A stretch of 25,943 nt of DNA from CALJIC01 sp039805565 (GCA_039805565.1 JBDLTZ010000306.1:1-25943), one strand, 5' to 3'; numbered from the stretch's first letter, positions 7,498-15,254 are shown. The notes: generated by a model not told the origin, from the letters alone. Made by a program: numbers and translations.

Positions 7498-7514
7498 GTT
7501 GTGAGGTTTGAGCG
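7487..7514. repeat. Degenerate heptad repeat at the pyrC 3' end
   Basis: GCGAGTC, TTGAGTT, GTGAGGT and TTGAGCG follow one another in a 7-bp register, closely resembling the array at 25875-25943. The pyrC stop codon TGA (7495-7497) lies within the second unit. Confidence 0.5.
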
Positions 7515-7523
7515 CCGAGCACG

Positions 7524-8324
7524 ATGGCACGACAACACCTTCTGACCATTACCGATAGCCGGCCGGCGACGCCGCGGCTGCGCTGGGTGACGCTGGCGGC
7601 GCCGGATCTGGCGCGTGAGGCGCGCGCGGGCCACTACCTGCTGGTGCGCTGCGATGAGCCGGGGGGTGAGGCGCGCCTGCTGCCGCGGGCGCTGTTCGTG
7701 GCGGCTGCCGAGCCGGCGCTGGGTCAGGTGGGGCTGTTGTTCGATCCGGACGAGCCAGGGCTGCTCTGGCTGGCGCGGGCGCAGCCGGGCGAGGAGCTGG
7801 AGGCCTACGGGCTGCTCGGGAGGCCGCTCACGCCGGCGCCGGGCTCGCGCAGCCTGCTTCTGGTAGGCGCGGGGCCGGGGCTACCGGCGCTGCTGCTGCT
7901 GGCACGCGAGGCCAGCGGGCGCGGAGCCTCGGTGACGCTGCTGGCTGGGGCGCACCACCGCGACGCGCTGCCGCCGGCGTTCCTGCTGCCGGATGCAGTG
8001 GAGTACCAGAGCGTGGTCGGCATGCCGGTGGCGAACGTGCGCCTGAGCGGTGGCAAGGGCGGCACGGCACAGCCGACGACGCTGGAGACGGCGATTCAGT
8101 GGGCGGACCAGCTGTTCGCGGCGCTGCCGATCGAGGCGCTCGAGCCGCTGCGGGAGCGGGTGCGGGCGGCGAAGCTGCGCTGGGACAAGGGGTTCGCGAG
8201 CGTGCTGCTCGAGGGGCCGCTGGTGTGCGGGGTGGGTGCGTGCGGCGTGTGCGCGGTAGAGATGCGGAAGGGGTCGCGGCTGCTCTGTGTGGACGGGCCG
8301 GCCTTCGACCTGAAAGATATGTAG
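7524..8324 (+). CDS. pyrK: Dihydroorotate dehydrogenase electron transfer subunit-like protein (PyrK)
   Basis: A 266-residue ferredoxin-reductase-like protein expected to pass electrons from a dihydroorotate dehydrogenase (PyrD type 1B) to NAD+ through FAD and a 2Fe-2S cluster. The cluster ligands are C235, C240, C243 and C255, in the C-x4-C-x2-C-x11-C spacing typical of PyrK. A nucleotide-binding VGAGPGLPALL loop lies near residues 113-123. The usual FAD-contacting R-P-x-S is not obvious; the corresponding stretch is PRALFVAAAE. No pyrD lies next to it, so the partner must be encoded elsewhere. It is the last gene of the operon, and a perfect hairpin follows the stop codon directly. Confidence 0.85.
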   Translation: MARQHLLTITDSRPATPRLRWVTLAAPDLAREARAGHYLLVRCDEPGGEARLLPRALFVAAAEPALGQVGLLFDPDEPGLLWLARAQPGEELEAYGLLGRPLTPAPGSRSLLLVGAGPGLPALLLLAREASGRGASVTLLAGAHHRDALPPAFLLPDAVEYQSVVGMPVANVRLSGGKGGTAQPTTLETAIQWADQLFAALPIEALEPLRERVRAAKLRWDKGFASVLLEGPLVCGVGACGVCAVEMRKGSRLLCVDGPAFDLKDM

Positions 8325-8347
8325 CTGGAGGGGCACAGCCCCTCCAG
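8325..8347 (+). terminator. Perfect hairpin immediately after pyrK
   Basis: CTGGAGGGGC (8325-8334) and GCCCCTCCAG (8338-8347) form a perfect 10-bp stem with an ACA loop, starting at the first base after the pyrK stop. No T-run follows, so it may end transcription poorly or protect mRNA 3' ends. It also resembles the other GGAGGGGC/GCCCCTCC hairpins in this window. Confidence 0.5.
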
Positions 8348-8372
8348 AGCTCCCCTCGGACCAACCCTCTGG

Positions 8373-8900
8373 CTAGACCTGGCGCCGGGCGGTGATTACG
8401 CCGGTGTTCAGGCCGATGGTGTTGAGCCCGCCGAAGAAGCGCGCGTGCTCGATCTTCACGCAGGCGTCCATCACGACCTCGAGCCCAGCCTCGCGCGCAC
8501 GCTTGGCTGCCTCGAGGTTGATCACCCCGAGCTGCATCCAGAGCACCTTCGCGCCGATGGCGATCGCGTCCTCGGCGATCGGCGGCAACGAGGCCGGGTC
8601 GCGGAACACATCGACGATCTCGACCGGCTCGGGGATATCGCGCAGGGATGGGTAGCTGCGCCGGCCGAGGACCTCATGCTCGCGCGGATTGACGGGGATG
8701 ACATTGTACCCCTCAGAGAGCATGTAGATCGCCGCGAAGTGGCTCGGGCGGTACGGGTTGGACGAGAGCCCGACCATCGCGATCGTGCGGTAGTTCCGCA
8801 GGATACGCAGCCGGTCGAAGGCTGTGGTGGCGAACTCAGTTCCCGTCACCGGGCTGCCGGAGCTCACGGCTCCGGTGCTCGAGGCTCGGTCGTGTGACAT
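8373..8900 (-). CDS. CoA-binding domain protein (YccU-like)
   Basis: A 175-residue Rossmann-fold protein of the CoA_binding_2 family. The conserved pieces are present in order: AMVGLSSNPYRPSH (about 41-54), VIPVNPRE, the YPSLRDIPEPVEIVDVF segment, LWMQLGVIN and VVMDACVKIEH. This family resembles the nucleotide-binding half of succinyl-CoA ligase alpha but lacks the catalytic domain; its role is unknown. The first 25 or so residues are Ser/Thr/Gly-rich and not part of the fold. It is the last gene of the leftward sulfur cluster, 96 bp after the sulfhydrylase, and converges on pyrK. A role in sulfur or acyl-CoA metabolism is only a contextual guess. Confidence 0.85.
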   Translation of the reverse strand: MSHDRASSTGAVSSGSPVTGTEFATTAFDRLRILRNYRTIAMVGLSSNPYRPSHFAAIYMLSEGYNVIPVNPREHEVLGRRSYPSLRDIPEPVEIVDVFRDPASLPPIAEDAIAIGAKVLWMQLGVINLEAAKRAREAGLEVVMDACVKIEHARFFGGLNTIGLNTGVITARRQV

Positions 8901-8941
8901 GCGCTACCCCCTGAATATACAGAGTGGGAGGTATGTTCTGT

Positions 8942-8960
8942 GGGAGGGCAGCACCCTCCC
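8942..8960. repeat. Small GC-rich inverted repeat
   Basis: GGGAGGG and CCCTCCC flank a 5-nt loop (CAGCA) between the sulfhydrylase gene and the CoA-binding gene. It belongs to a loose family of hairpins in the gaps of this cluster (8325-8347, 10301-10317, 10338-10520, 11405-11434, 23463-23495). Confidence 0.5.
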
Positions 8961-8996
8961 AAACCCTCCCGCTATACGCCCCAACGTATCCGCACC

Positions 8997-10277
8997 CTAG
9001 CCGAGCGCCTGGTCCAGGTCCCACAGGATGTCGTCGGTATCCTCGAGGCCGATGGAGAGGCGGATCATTTCGGGCAGAACGCCGCCAGCGCGCTGCTCCT
9101 CCTCGGTGAGCTGCTGGTGCGTGGTGCTGGCCGGGTGGATGACGAGGGATTTGGCGTCGCCGATGTTGGCGAGGTGCGAGAACAGCTGCAGGCGCTCAAT
9201 GAAGCGCTTGCCCGCGGCGAGCCCACCCTTGACGCCGAAGGTCATGATCGCGCCGGCGCCACGGGGCAGGTACTTCTTGGCGAGCTCGTGGTATGGGCTG
9301 CTGGGCAGCGAGGGGTAGTTGACCCACTCGACGGCCGGGTGCTCGCTGAGGAACGAGGCCACGGCGCTGGCGTTGGCCACGTGGCGGTCCATGCGGATGC
9401 CGAGCGTCTCGACGCCCTGGAGGAACATGAAGGCGTTGAAGGGGCTGAGCGCGGGCCCGAGGTCGCGCAGGGCCTCGACGCGGGCCTTCATGATGAAGGC
9501 GAAGTCGCCGAAGGTCTCGAAGAAGCGGATGCCGTGGTAGCCCTTGCTCGGCTCGAGCAGCTGTGGGAAGGCCCCCTTGTCCCACGGGAAGCGGCCGCTG
9601 TCCACGATCACGCCGCCGATGCTGGTGCCGTGGCCGCCGATGAACTTTGTGGCCGAGTGGACGACGATGTCGGCGCCGTGCTCGATCGGGCGGCAGAGGT
9701 AAGGCGTGCCGAAGGTGTTGTCGATGATCAGCGGTAGGTTGTGCTCGTGGGCGATCTTCGCTACCGCCCCGATGTCGAGCACGTTGATGCGCGGGTTGGC
9801 GATCGTCTCGCCGTAGAGCACCTTGGTGCGCGGGGTGATCGCGCGGCGGAAGTTCTCGGGGTCGTCCGGCTCGACGAACGTGGTGTTGATGCCGAAGCGG
9901 CGCAGGCTGATGTCAAGCTGGGTGTAGGTTCCGCCGTAGAGGGTGCTGGCGGCCACGATCTCGTCGCCGGCTTCGAGGAGGCTGGCGAGCGCGATGAACT
10001 GCGCTGCCTGGCCGCTGCCCACGGCCAGCGCGCCGACGCCGCCCTCGAGCGAGGCGATGCGCTCCTCGAAGACGGCGTTGGTGGGGTTCATGATGCGGGT
10101 GTAGATGTTGCCGAAGCGCTGGAGGTTGAACAGGGCGGCAGCGTGGTCGGTGTCCTCGAAGACGTACGAGGTGGTCTGGTAGATCGGCACGGCGCGCGAA
10201 CCGGTGGACGGGTCGGGCCGCTGGCCGGCGTGCAGCGCGCGGGTGTGGAATCCGAACTGGCGCTCGTAGTTAGACAT
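8997..10277 (-). CDS. metY: O-acetylhomoserine aminocarboxypropyltransferase (sulfhydrylase)
   Basis: A PLP enzyme that makes homocysteine from O-acetylhomoserine and sulfide, giving direct sulfur assimilation into methionine. The 426-residue length is typical of MetY and longer than cystathionine gamma-synthases (about 380-400). The PLP lysine is K211 in HSATKFIGGHG, with D186 in DNTFGTPYL; the N-terminal GFHTRALHAGQ and YTRIMNPT segments and the C-terminal HPASTTHQQL segment match the family. The ATG at 10277 is preceded by AGGAAG at good spacing; in-frame codons further upstream translate the 68-bp repeat and are not coding. It sits downstream of an ABC importer led by a SAM riboswitch, so it is probably repressed when SAM is plentiful. 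Confidence 0.94.
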   Translation of the reverse strand: MSNYERQFGFHTRALHAGQRPDPSTGSRAVPIYQTTSYVFEDTDHAAALFNLQRFGNIYTRIMNPTNAVFEERIASLEGGVGALAVGSGQAAQFIALASLLEAGDEIVAASTLYGGTYTQLDISLRRFGINTTFVEPDDPENFRRAITPRTKVLYGETIANPRINVLDIGAVAKIAHEHNLPLIIDNTFGTPYLCRPIEHGADIVVHSATKFIGGHGTSIGGVIVDSGRFPWDKGAFPQLLEPSKGYHGIRFFETFGDFAFIMKARVEALRDLGPALSPFNAFMFLQGVETLGIRMDRHVANASAVASFLSEHPAVEWVNYPSLPSSPYHELAKKYLPRGAGAIMTFGVKGGLAAGKRFIERLQLFSHLANIGDAKSLVIHPASTTHQQLTEEEQRAGGVLPEMIRLSIGLEDTDDILWDLDQALG

Positions 10278-10300
10278 GCTTCTTCCTTGAACAGCACAAA

Positions 10301-10317
10301 GCGGGGCAGCGCCCCGC
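10301..10317. repeat. GCGGGGC/GCCCCGC hairpin upstream of metY
   Basis: GCGGGGC (10301-10307) and GCCCCGC (10311-10317) form a perfect 7-bp stem with an AGC loop, 24 bp before the metY start codon on the minus strand. A run of seven T (10330-10336, plus strand) separates it from the 68-bp tandem repeats. Confidence 0.5.
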
Positions 10318-10337
10318 ACCCGGAGGACCTTTTTTTC

Positions 10338-10520
10338 TGCGAAGGGCTGCGCCCTCCGCGTCTCCCACCTGGGACAGCGCCCCACAGCTTGTGGGAGGGT
10401 CGTTGTGCGAAGGGCTGCGCCCTCCGCGCCTCCCACCTGGGACAGCGCCCCGCAGCTTGTGGGAGGGTCATTGTGCGAAGGGCTGCGCCCTCCGCGCCTC
10501 CCACCTGGGACAGCGCCCCA
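10338..10520. repeat. Tandem 68-bp repeat, about 2.7 copies, with nested hairpins
   Basis: Copies begin at 10338, 10406 and 10474, giving an exact 68-bp period with only a few substitutions; the third stops at about 10520. Each full unit contains AGGGC-TGC-GCCCT and a longer pairing of CTCCCAC with GTGGGAG (for example 10362-10368 with 10391-10397). The array fills the gap between permease and metY in the leftward transcript. Its direct-repeat length and lack of spacers rule out a CRISPR array. Confidence 0.85.
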
Positions 10521-10526
10521 TACCCC

Positions 10527-11360
10527 TTAGCGGCCGCTGTAGGTATCGGTCCAGTGCAGGAGCCGGCGCTCGAGACGGTGCAGCAGCGTGTCGGTGAGCT
10601 TCCCGATCAGCGCCAGCGTCACGATGCTGAGCACAATGATATCCGCACGGCCAGTATTCTGTCCATCTACGAGCAGGAAGCCGAGGCCACGCGAGGCGCC
10701 GATCAGCTCGGCGGCGACCAGGAAGAGCCAGCCCTGCGCCAGGCCGATGCGCAGGCCGGTGAGGAGCGATGGGAGCGCGGCGGGGAGAAGCACCTGGCGC
10801 GCAAGCGTGAGACCCTCCAGCCCGTAGGCGTAGCCGACCTCGACAAGCTTGCGGTCGATCTGGCGGATGCCGGCGACGAAGGTGGTGTAGACCGGGAAGA
10901 AAGCGCCGATCGCCACAAGCGTCACCTTCGGGGCCTCGTCCACGCCCATCCAGAGCACCAGCAGCGGAACCCAGGCGAGGGATGGGATGGCGCGGAGCGC
11001 CTGGAGCGTGGGCGCGAACAGCTCCTCGGCGCGCCGCGAGAGGCCCACCGCCCCTCCGAGCGCGACTGCGAGCACGCCGCCGATCGCGAAGCCGAACAGG
11101 ACACGCTGGGCGCTGGCGAGGATGTGCGTAGCGAGCTCACCGCGGGAGACGAGCTCACCTCCGGCGGCGACGACATCAAGCGGCGCCGGGAGCTGGCTGG
11201 GCTCGAAGACCCGCAGCGCCGTGACGGTCTGCCACAGGACGAGGAGGCCGAATGGCACCAGCAGGCGCCAGAAGATACCGGCGACACGGGTCGGTCGCGG
11301 GAGCGCGGGGATGGCCCGACGCGGGATCGAAAGATTCTGCTCCAAGGGTAGCTCCTTCAC
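10527..11360 (-). CDS. ssuC: ABC transporter permease, SsuC/TauC type
   Basis: A 277-residue integral membrane permease of the nitrate/sulfonate/taurine importer family. About six hydrophobic segments are visible, the first near residues 29-50. The cytoplasmic EAA-type loop that contacts the ATPase lies around LEGLTLARQVLLPAALPSL and is followed by TGLRIGLAQGWLFLVAAE, a pattern typical of SsuC and TauC. It comes after the binding protein gene with a 102-bp gap that contains a GC-rich hairpin. Together with the ATPase and lipoprotein genes it completes an importer. The substrate cannot be read from the permease; sulfonates or other organosulfur compounds are favoured by the riboswitch and the metY neighbour. 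Confidence 0.9.
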   Translation of the reverse strand: MKELPLEQNLSIPRRAIPALPRPTRVAGIFWRLLVPFGLLVLWQTVTALRVFEPSQLPAPLDVVAAGGELVSRGELATHILASAQRVLFGFAIGGVLAVALGGAVGLSRRAEELFAPTLQALRAIPSLAWVPLLVLWMGVDEAPKVTLVAIGAFFPVYTTFVAGIRQIDRKLVEVGYAYGLEGLTLARQVLLPAALPSLLTGLRIGLAQGWLFLVAAELIGASRGLGFLLVDGQNTGRADIIVLSIVTLALIGKLTDTLLHRLERRLLHWTDTYSGR

Positions 11361-11404
11361 TGGTCTGAGGCGCCTGGACGCCAGTCTCTCCTGAGCCGGG
11401 CCGC

Positions 11405-11434
11405 GGTGCGGAGGAAGCCCTGCCCCTCCGCACC
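11405..11434. repeat. GC-rich inverted repeat between binding protein and permease genes
   Basis: GGTGCGGAGG (11405-11414) and CCTCCGCACC (11425-11434) form a perfect 10-bp stem with a 10-nt loop. The loop and flank resemble part of the 68-bp repeat unit, suggesting one dispersed family. In the transcript it could stabilise the upstream mRNA or reduce permease expression. Confidence 0.6.
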
Positions 11435-11462
11435 TCCCGGGCCGCCGTGTACCTGCCTGGGA

Positions 11463-12452
11463 CTACTTCTGGGCGAGCTGCTGGCTGAACTGCGGAGCGA
11501 AGAGCGCCTTCAGCTCGGCCTCGACGTCCACCTCGGGCTTGACCTGGTTCTCGGCCTTGAAGATCGGGATGATCGCGCTGAGGACGGCCGCATGCTCAGC
11601 GCCAGGGACGACGCTGCTGGTGAGCACCATGCGCTGCTCCAGCTCCAGCTTGGCGACTTCGAGGGAGAGCTTGGCCTCATCGGCGAGGATCTGCGCCGCC
11701 TCGTCCGGGTTCTCGAGGATCCAGTTGCGGGCGCGCTCGTACTGCTTCAGGACGCGGGTGACGTACTCAGGATGCTGCTTGAGGAACGCCTCACGCGCGT
11801 TCAGGAAGCCGTAGCTGTTGAAGTCGATGTTGCGGTAGAGCAGCTTAGCGCCGGACTCCAGCTCGGTCTTGGCCATGTGCGGGTCCAGGCCAGCCCAGGC
11901 GTCCACCTGGCCGCGCTCCAGCGCCACCCGGCCGTCGGCGTGCTGCAGGTTGACGACCTCCACATCGGCGGAGCTGAGGCCGGCCTCATTCAGCGAGCGG
12001 AGCAGGAAGAAGTACGGGTCGGTGCCCTTGGTGGCCGCGATCTTCTTGCCCTTAAGGTCGGCGACGGAGGTGATTGACGAGTCCTTGCCCACCACGAGCG
12101 CGGTCCACTCGGGCTTGGCGAAGACATAGACCGTCTGGATGGGCGAGCCGTTGGCGCGAGCGAGCAGCGCGGCGGCGCCGGCGGTGGAGCCAAAGTCCAC
12201 GGCGTCGGAGCGCAGGAACTCATTGGCCTTATTGCTGCCGGCGCTCAGGACCCAAGTCACCTTGATGCCGTCGGCCTTCAGATCCTCCTCGAGCCAGCCG
12301 AACTTGCGCAGCACCAGGCTGCTCGGGTTGTAGTAGGCGTAGTCGAGCCGGATCTCGGCCGGCTTCGTGGCGGCCGCGGGGGCGCCGCAGGCGGCGATGA
12401 CGGGGACCACCAGTAGAAAGAGAAGCAGTGATGCAAACCAGCGCCGTGCCAT
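11463..12452 (-). CDS. ssuA: ABC transporter substrate-binding lipoprotein, SsuA/TauA type
   Basis: A 329-residue secreted lipoprotein that should capture the transported compound and deliver it to the permease. The N-terminus has Arg3-Arg4, a hydrophobic core and a lipobox IAAC, with lipid-modified Cys at 22. The mature part fits the NMT1/SsuA-like periplasmic-binding fold: LDYAYYNPSSLVLRKFGWLEEDL, SNKANEFLRSDAVDFGSTA, VADLKGKKIAATKGT and VDAWAGLDPHMA are typical of aliphatic sulfonate and taurine binding proteins. It starts 17 bp after the ATPase gene, so the two are surely co-transcribed. The ligand is inferred, not proven; relatives bind sulfonates, nitrate or thiamine precursors. Confidence 0.9.
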   Translation of the reverse strand: MARRWFASLLLFLLVVPVIAACGAPAAATKPAEIRLDYAYYNPSSLVLRKFGWLEEDLKADGIKVTWVLSAGSNKANEFLRSDAVDFGSTAGAAALLARANGSPIQTVYVFAKPEWTALVVGKDSSITSVADLKGKKIAATKGTDPYFFLLRSLNEAGLSSADVEVVNLQHADGRVALERGQVDAWAGLDPHMAKTELESGAKLLYRNIDFNSYGFLNAREAFLKQHPEYVTRVLKQYERARNWILENPDEAAQILADEAKLSLEVAKLELEQRMVLTSSVVPGAEHAAVLSAIIPIFKAENQVKPEVDVEAELKALFAPQFSQQLAQK

Positions 12453-12469
12453 GGGTGATGCTCCTTACG

Positions 12470-13246
<777 letters not shown>

Positions 13247-13277
13247 GCCTACCTCTCCTGCTGCGCTAGAAACAGCG

Positions 13278-13306
13278 ACACCCTCATCAGCGTACGATGA
13301 GGGTGT
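13278..13306 (-). terminator. Expression-platform hairpin of the SAM riboswitch
   Basis: A perfect 11-bp stem (ACACCCTCATC with GATGAGGGTGT) encloses a 7-nt loop, between the riboswitch and ssuB. On the minus strand it is followed by CGCTGTTTCT, a poor T-run. Its 5' arm can instead pair with the 3' strand of riboswitch helix P1 (13336-13346) at 10 of 11 positions, an antiterminator. The Shine-Dalgarno lies outside the hairpin, so transcription termination is more likely than ribosome blocking. Confidence 0.75.
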
Positions 13307-13336
13307 GGGAGCGGCGCACGGGCGCCAAGCCTCGCA

Positions 13337-13448
13337 CACTCTCATCTCCCAGGTAATCCTGCTGGAGTTAGCACCTACCGGGCGCTGCACGCCGGGTGGT
13401 TGCTGGGGCTTCGTCGGGCCAGTCCCTCCGCCCCTCTGGATGAAAGTG
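13337..13448 (-). ncRNA. SAM-I (S-box) riboswitch
   Basis: The minus strand carries the S-box core in order: CAGAGGGGCGGAGGGACTGG, GCCCGACGAAGCC and GCAACC (13398-13403), with the hallmark GGAGGGACTGGCCC at 13416-13429. A perfect 10-bp P1 helix (one G-U) joins 13439-13448 with 13337-13346 and closes the aptamer. Binding of S-adenosylmethionine stabilises P1. Here that frees the 5' arm of the 13278-13306 hairpin to form the terminator. It precedes ssuB, so it should switch off the importer, and by read-through metY, when SAM is high. Identification rests on motif and helix matches read by eye. Confidence 0.93.
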
Positions 13449-13469
13449 AAGCTTTATTAAGTTGCGAAG

Positions 13470-13498
13470 AATATAAATTAACTTAGCGGATTTGTCAA
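13470..13498 (-). promoter_or_regulatory. Promoter of the SAM-riboswitch/ABC importer operon
   Basis: On the minus strand TTGACA (13493-13498) is followed by a 17-bp spacer and TATATT (13470-13475), near-perfect sigma-70 elements in an AT-rich patch. Transcription should start near 13463, about 15 nt before riboswitch helix P1. Confidence 0.85.
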
Positions 13499-13638
13499 GA
13501 ACGGTAACTCCGTCGGCGCCGGTTGGTCTACAGCCGTGTGATGAGGCGGTGCTTCAACTCAGTCGACGTGCGCGAGTGCCCTTCTCCATGAGGGAGGTGA
13601 GCAGGCCCAGCGTTGTCGCGCTGGGGCCGGGGCTGTGC

Positions 13639-13937
13639 CTACCGTCCGCCGACGTAGCCTCCCTGCTGCGGGACGGCCACGCGGTCGAACTCGCGGGCCA
13701 GGGTGCGCAACGCGGCGCGCATTGCCGGTCTGTACCCCGTCACCGCGAGCTCGGGCTCGACCAGGGCCAGCCGCCGTGTGAGGCGTCGGACGCGGCGTCG
13801 GCGCTCAGACCGTCGAGCACGGCCAGCAGCCCCGAGCGGCCGTCGTCGAGGAAGAAGCCGTGGGTCTCGCCGCGCACACCGAACGCCTCGGCGAGCAGGA
13901 GGTCGAGCCACCTGGTGAAGTCCTGGGGGTTGATCAT
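13639..13937 (-). pseudogene. Frameshifted remnant of unknown function
   Basis: From ATG 13937 a frame reads MINPQDFTRWLDLLLAEAFG and stays protein-like for about 48 residues, then turns into low-quality sequence and stops near 13740. From about 13790 the neighbouring frame (offset by one base) becomes protein-like, containing LALVEPELAVTGYRPAM, and stops at 13639-13641. A single-base shift would join them into about 98 residues. The first half vaguely recalls DinB-like proteins, but I do not recognise the whole. It starts 30 bp after the molybdopterin protein gene on the same strand. A sequencing error is possible. A bulged GC hairpin (13604-13628) follows without a T-run, and the rest up to the promoter at 13470 shows nothing. 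Confidence 0.35.
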
Positions 13938-13967
13938 TCAAGCCTCCGTTGCTTCGAAGGAGATTGT

Positions 13968-15143
13968 TCAGCTCTGGCGGCTGCCCTCGCTGGTGAGGCC
14001 GCTGGTCCAGATCACGAGAAGCTGGCTGGGGTCGGGCTCCTCCAGGAGCTCCACGGCGACGAGCCACTTGACCCACTCGAAGCCGCGCCGGCCGGGAGCT
14101 ACCATGCGGGCGGGGAAGCCGTGGCCGTGGTCGAGCGGGGCGCCGCCGATGTGCGTGGCAACCAGGGCGGCGCGAGCCTCCTCCAGCGGCAGGCTCCAGC
14201 GGTAGCCGGTGACAGAGACGAAGCGCACGTATTGTGCCGACGGGAGCGGCCCCGCGCGCTCGAGCAGGTCGCCAATCAGGACGCCGCCCCAGCGCTGGCG
14301 CGTGAAGAAGCCCCCCGTGCAGTCCAGGGTGGCCTCGAGCTCTACGACAGGGAGCCCCACTACTCCCGGCCCCTCTTCCAGCGGCGGGACGGGGGAGGCC
14401 AGGAGATCCGCGTAGCTCAGCGCGTACGGCGCGGCGACGGCGCCGCCGACCCGCAGGCGCCAGGCGGCGACGTCGAGCGGGCGGGGCCGGTCGGCGGCCC
14501 AGATCACGTAGGGAAATGCGCCATTGCCGCCGAAGCTGCCGACTTCGCGTGAGCCGGTGAAGCGGCGCCGGCCGCCGGGGGTGTCGAGCGCGCGGGCGGC
14601 GGCGTTCTTGGCAGGCCAGAGGGCTACGGCGGCGAGCACAAGGGCCGACCAGCGCAGCGCCTGCCGGCGGTTCGTGAGGGGGCGCAGCAGCTGAAAGGGG
14701 TTCAGCAGGCGGTTGACATATGCGCGGGCTGCTTCACCTGTACGGCGGCGGGCGAGCGGTCGGGCGCGGGCAATCATGTGGGCTGAGACGGCGGTGGTGA
14801 GCAGCAAGCCGAAGATAATGTGCCAGTTCAGCAGGTTGTAGCCGGCCACGACCAGCGTCCCGCCGGTGGTCCAGAGCACGCCGGTGATAAGCGTGAGCGC
14901 GGTGATGGCCACCGCGGCGATCCCGAGGATCGTGCGGCGGTCCCACGCAGCCGGGCGCACGAGGCGCGGCCAGACGCGGATGAGCTTGTAGGCCGTGAGC
15001 GGCAGCAGCCAGAGCCCGGCCACCCCGTGCAGCGTGAAGACCCACCAGTCCTCTGGGCGGCCGGAGACCAGGCTGAGAAGGCCGCTGGCGAAAGCGACGC
15101 CGACGGCGGCGGCGAGAGACCAATCTACGAGGCGTGCGTTCAT
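13968..15143 (-). CDS. Cytochrome b-like membrane domain fused to a sulfite-oxidase-type molybdopterin domain
   Basis: A 391-residue two-part protein. Residues 1-125 have about four hydrophobic segments with histidines H39, H108 and H122 placed like haem ligands of a small cytochrome b. A further hydrophobic stretch near 163-177 acts as linker. Residues 190-385 are an oxidoreductase molybdopterin-binding domain: C275 in LDCTGGFF is the expected Mo-ligating cysteine, and GHGFPARMVAPGRRGFEWVKW is the family's C-terminal signature. Related systems such as YedY/MsrP with YedZ/MsrQ separate these parts into two proteins. No Tat signal is seen; the membrane part would place the Mo domain. The substrate is unknown (sulfite, methionine sulfoxide or others). 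It is divergent from the HerA gene. Confidence 0.85.
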   Translation of the reverse strand: MNARLVDWSLAAAVGVAFASGLLSLVSGRPEDWWVFTLHGVAGLWLLPLTAYKLIRVWPRLVRPAAWDRRTILGIAAVAITALTLITGVLWTTGGTLVVAGYNLLNWHIIFGLLLTTAVSAHMIARARPLARRRTGEAARAYVNRLLNPFQLLRPLTNRRQALRWSALVLAAVALWPAKNAAARALDTPGGRRRFTGSREVGSFGGNGAFPYVIWAADRPRPLDVAAWRLRVGGAVAAPYALSYADLLASPVPPLEEGPGVVGLPVVELEATLDCTGGFFTRQRWGGVLIGDLLERAGPLPSAQYVRFVSVTGYRWSLPLEEARAALVATHIGGAPLDHGHGFPARMVAPGRRGFEWVKWLVAVELLEEPDPSQLLVIWTSGLTSEGSRQS

Positions 15144-15151
15144 ACGTGTAT

Positions 15152-15157
15152 AGTATA
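15152..15157 (-). promoter_or_regulatory. Possible -10 box for the molybdopterin fusion gene
   Basis: On the minus strand TATACT lies only 8 nt before the ATG at 15143, so the transcript would be leaderless or nearly so. No -35 is recognisable at 16-18 bp, and no Shine-Dalgarno is present. Confidence 0.3.
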
Positions 15158-15183
15158 CGCCGACCGCTGTGAGGCGGAATGGC

Positions 15184-15211
15184 TTGACATAGCCCGCGTC
15201 GATGGTATATT
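15184..15211 (+). promoter_or_regulatory. Promoter of the HerA-type ATPase gene
   Basis: TTGACA (15184-15189) and TATATT (15206-15211) are separated by 16 bp. The predicted start near 15218 leaves about 37 nt before the ATG. Confidence 0.75.
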
Positions 15212-15254
15212 TGTGCTACTGCCGCCGTCTACACTGGAAGAGCACACACCCACC

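Noticed and set aside
5743..7530. A 595-codon open frame on the minus strand
   Set aside because: It is antisense to pyrB and pyrC, which have full catalytic motifs; the product is His/Arg/Pro-rich and resembles no protein.
10338..10520. Possible CRISPR array
   Set aside because: The 68-bp units follow one another directly without unique spacers, and no cas genes are present.
9741..11351. A 536-codon open frame on the plus strand
   Set aside because: It lies opposite the well-supported metY and permease genes, crosses the 68-bp repeats, and its product is low-complexity with no known motif. High GC content opens antisense frames.
13492..14205. A 237-codon plus-strand frame over the riboswitch promoter
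   Set aside because: It overlaps the molybdopterin domain gene in antisense, and its composition is Ser/Arg-rich without motifs.
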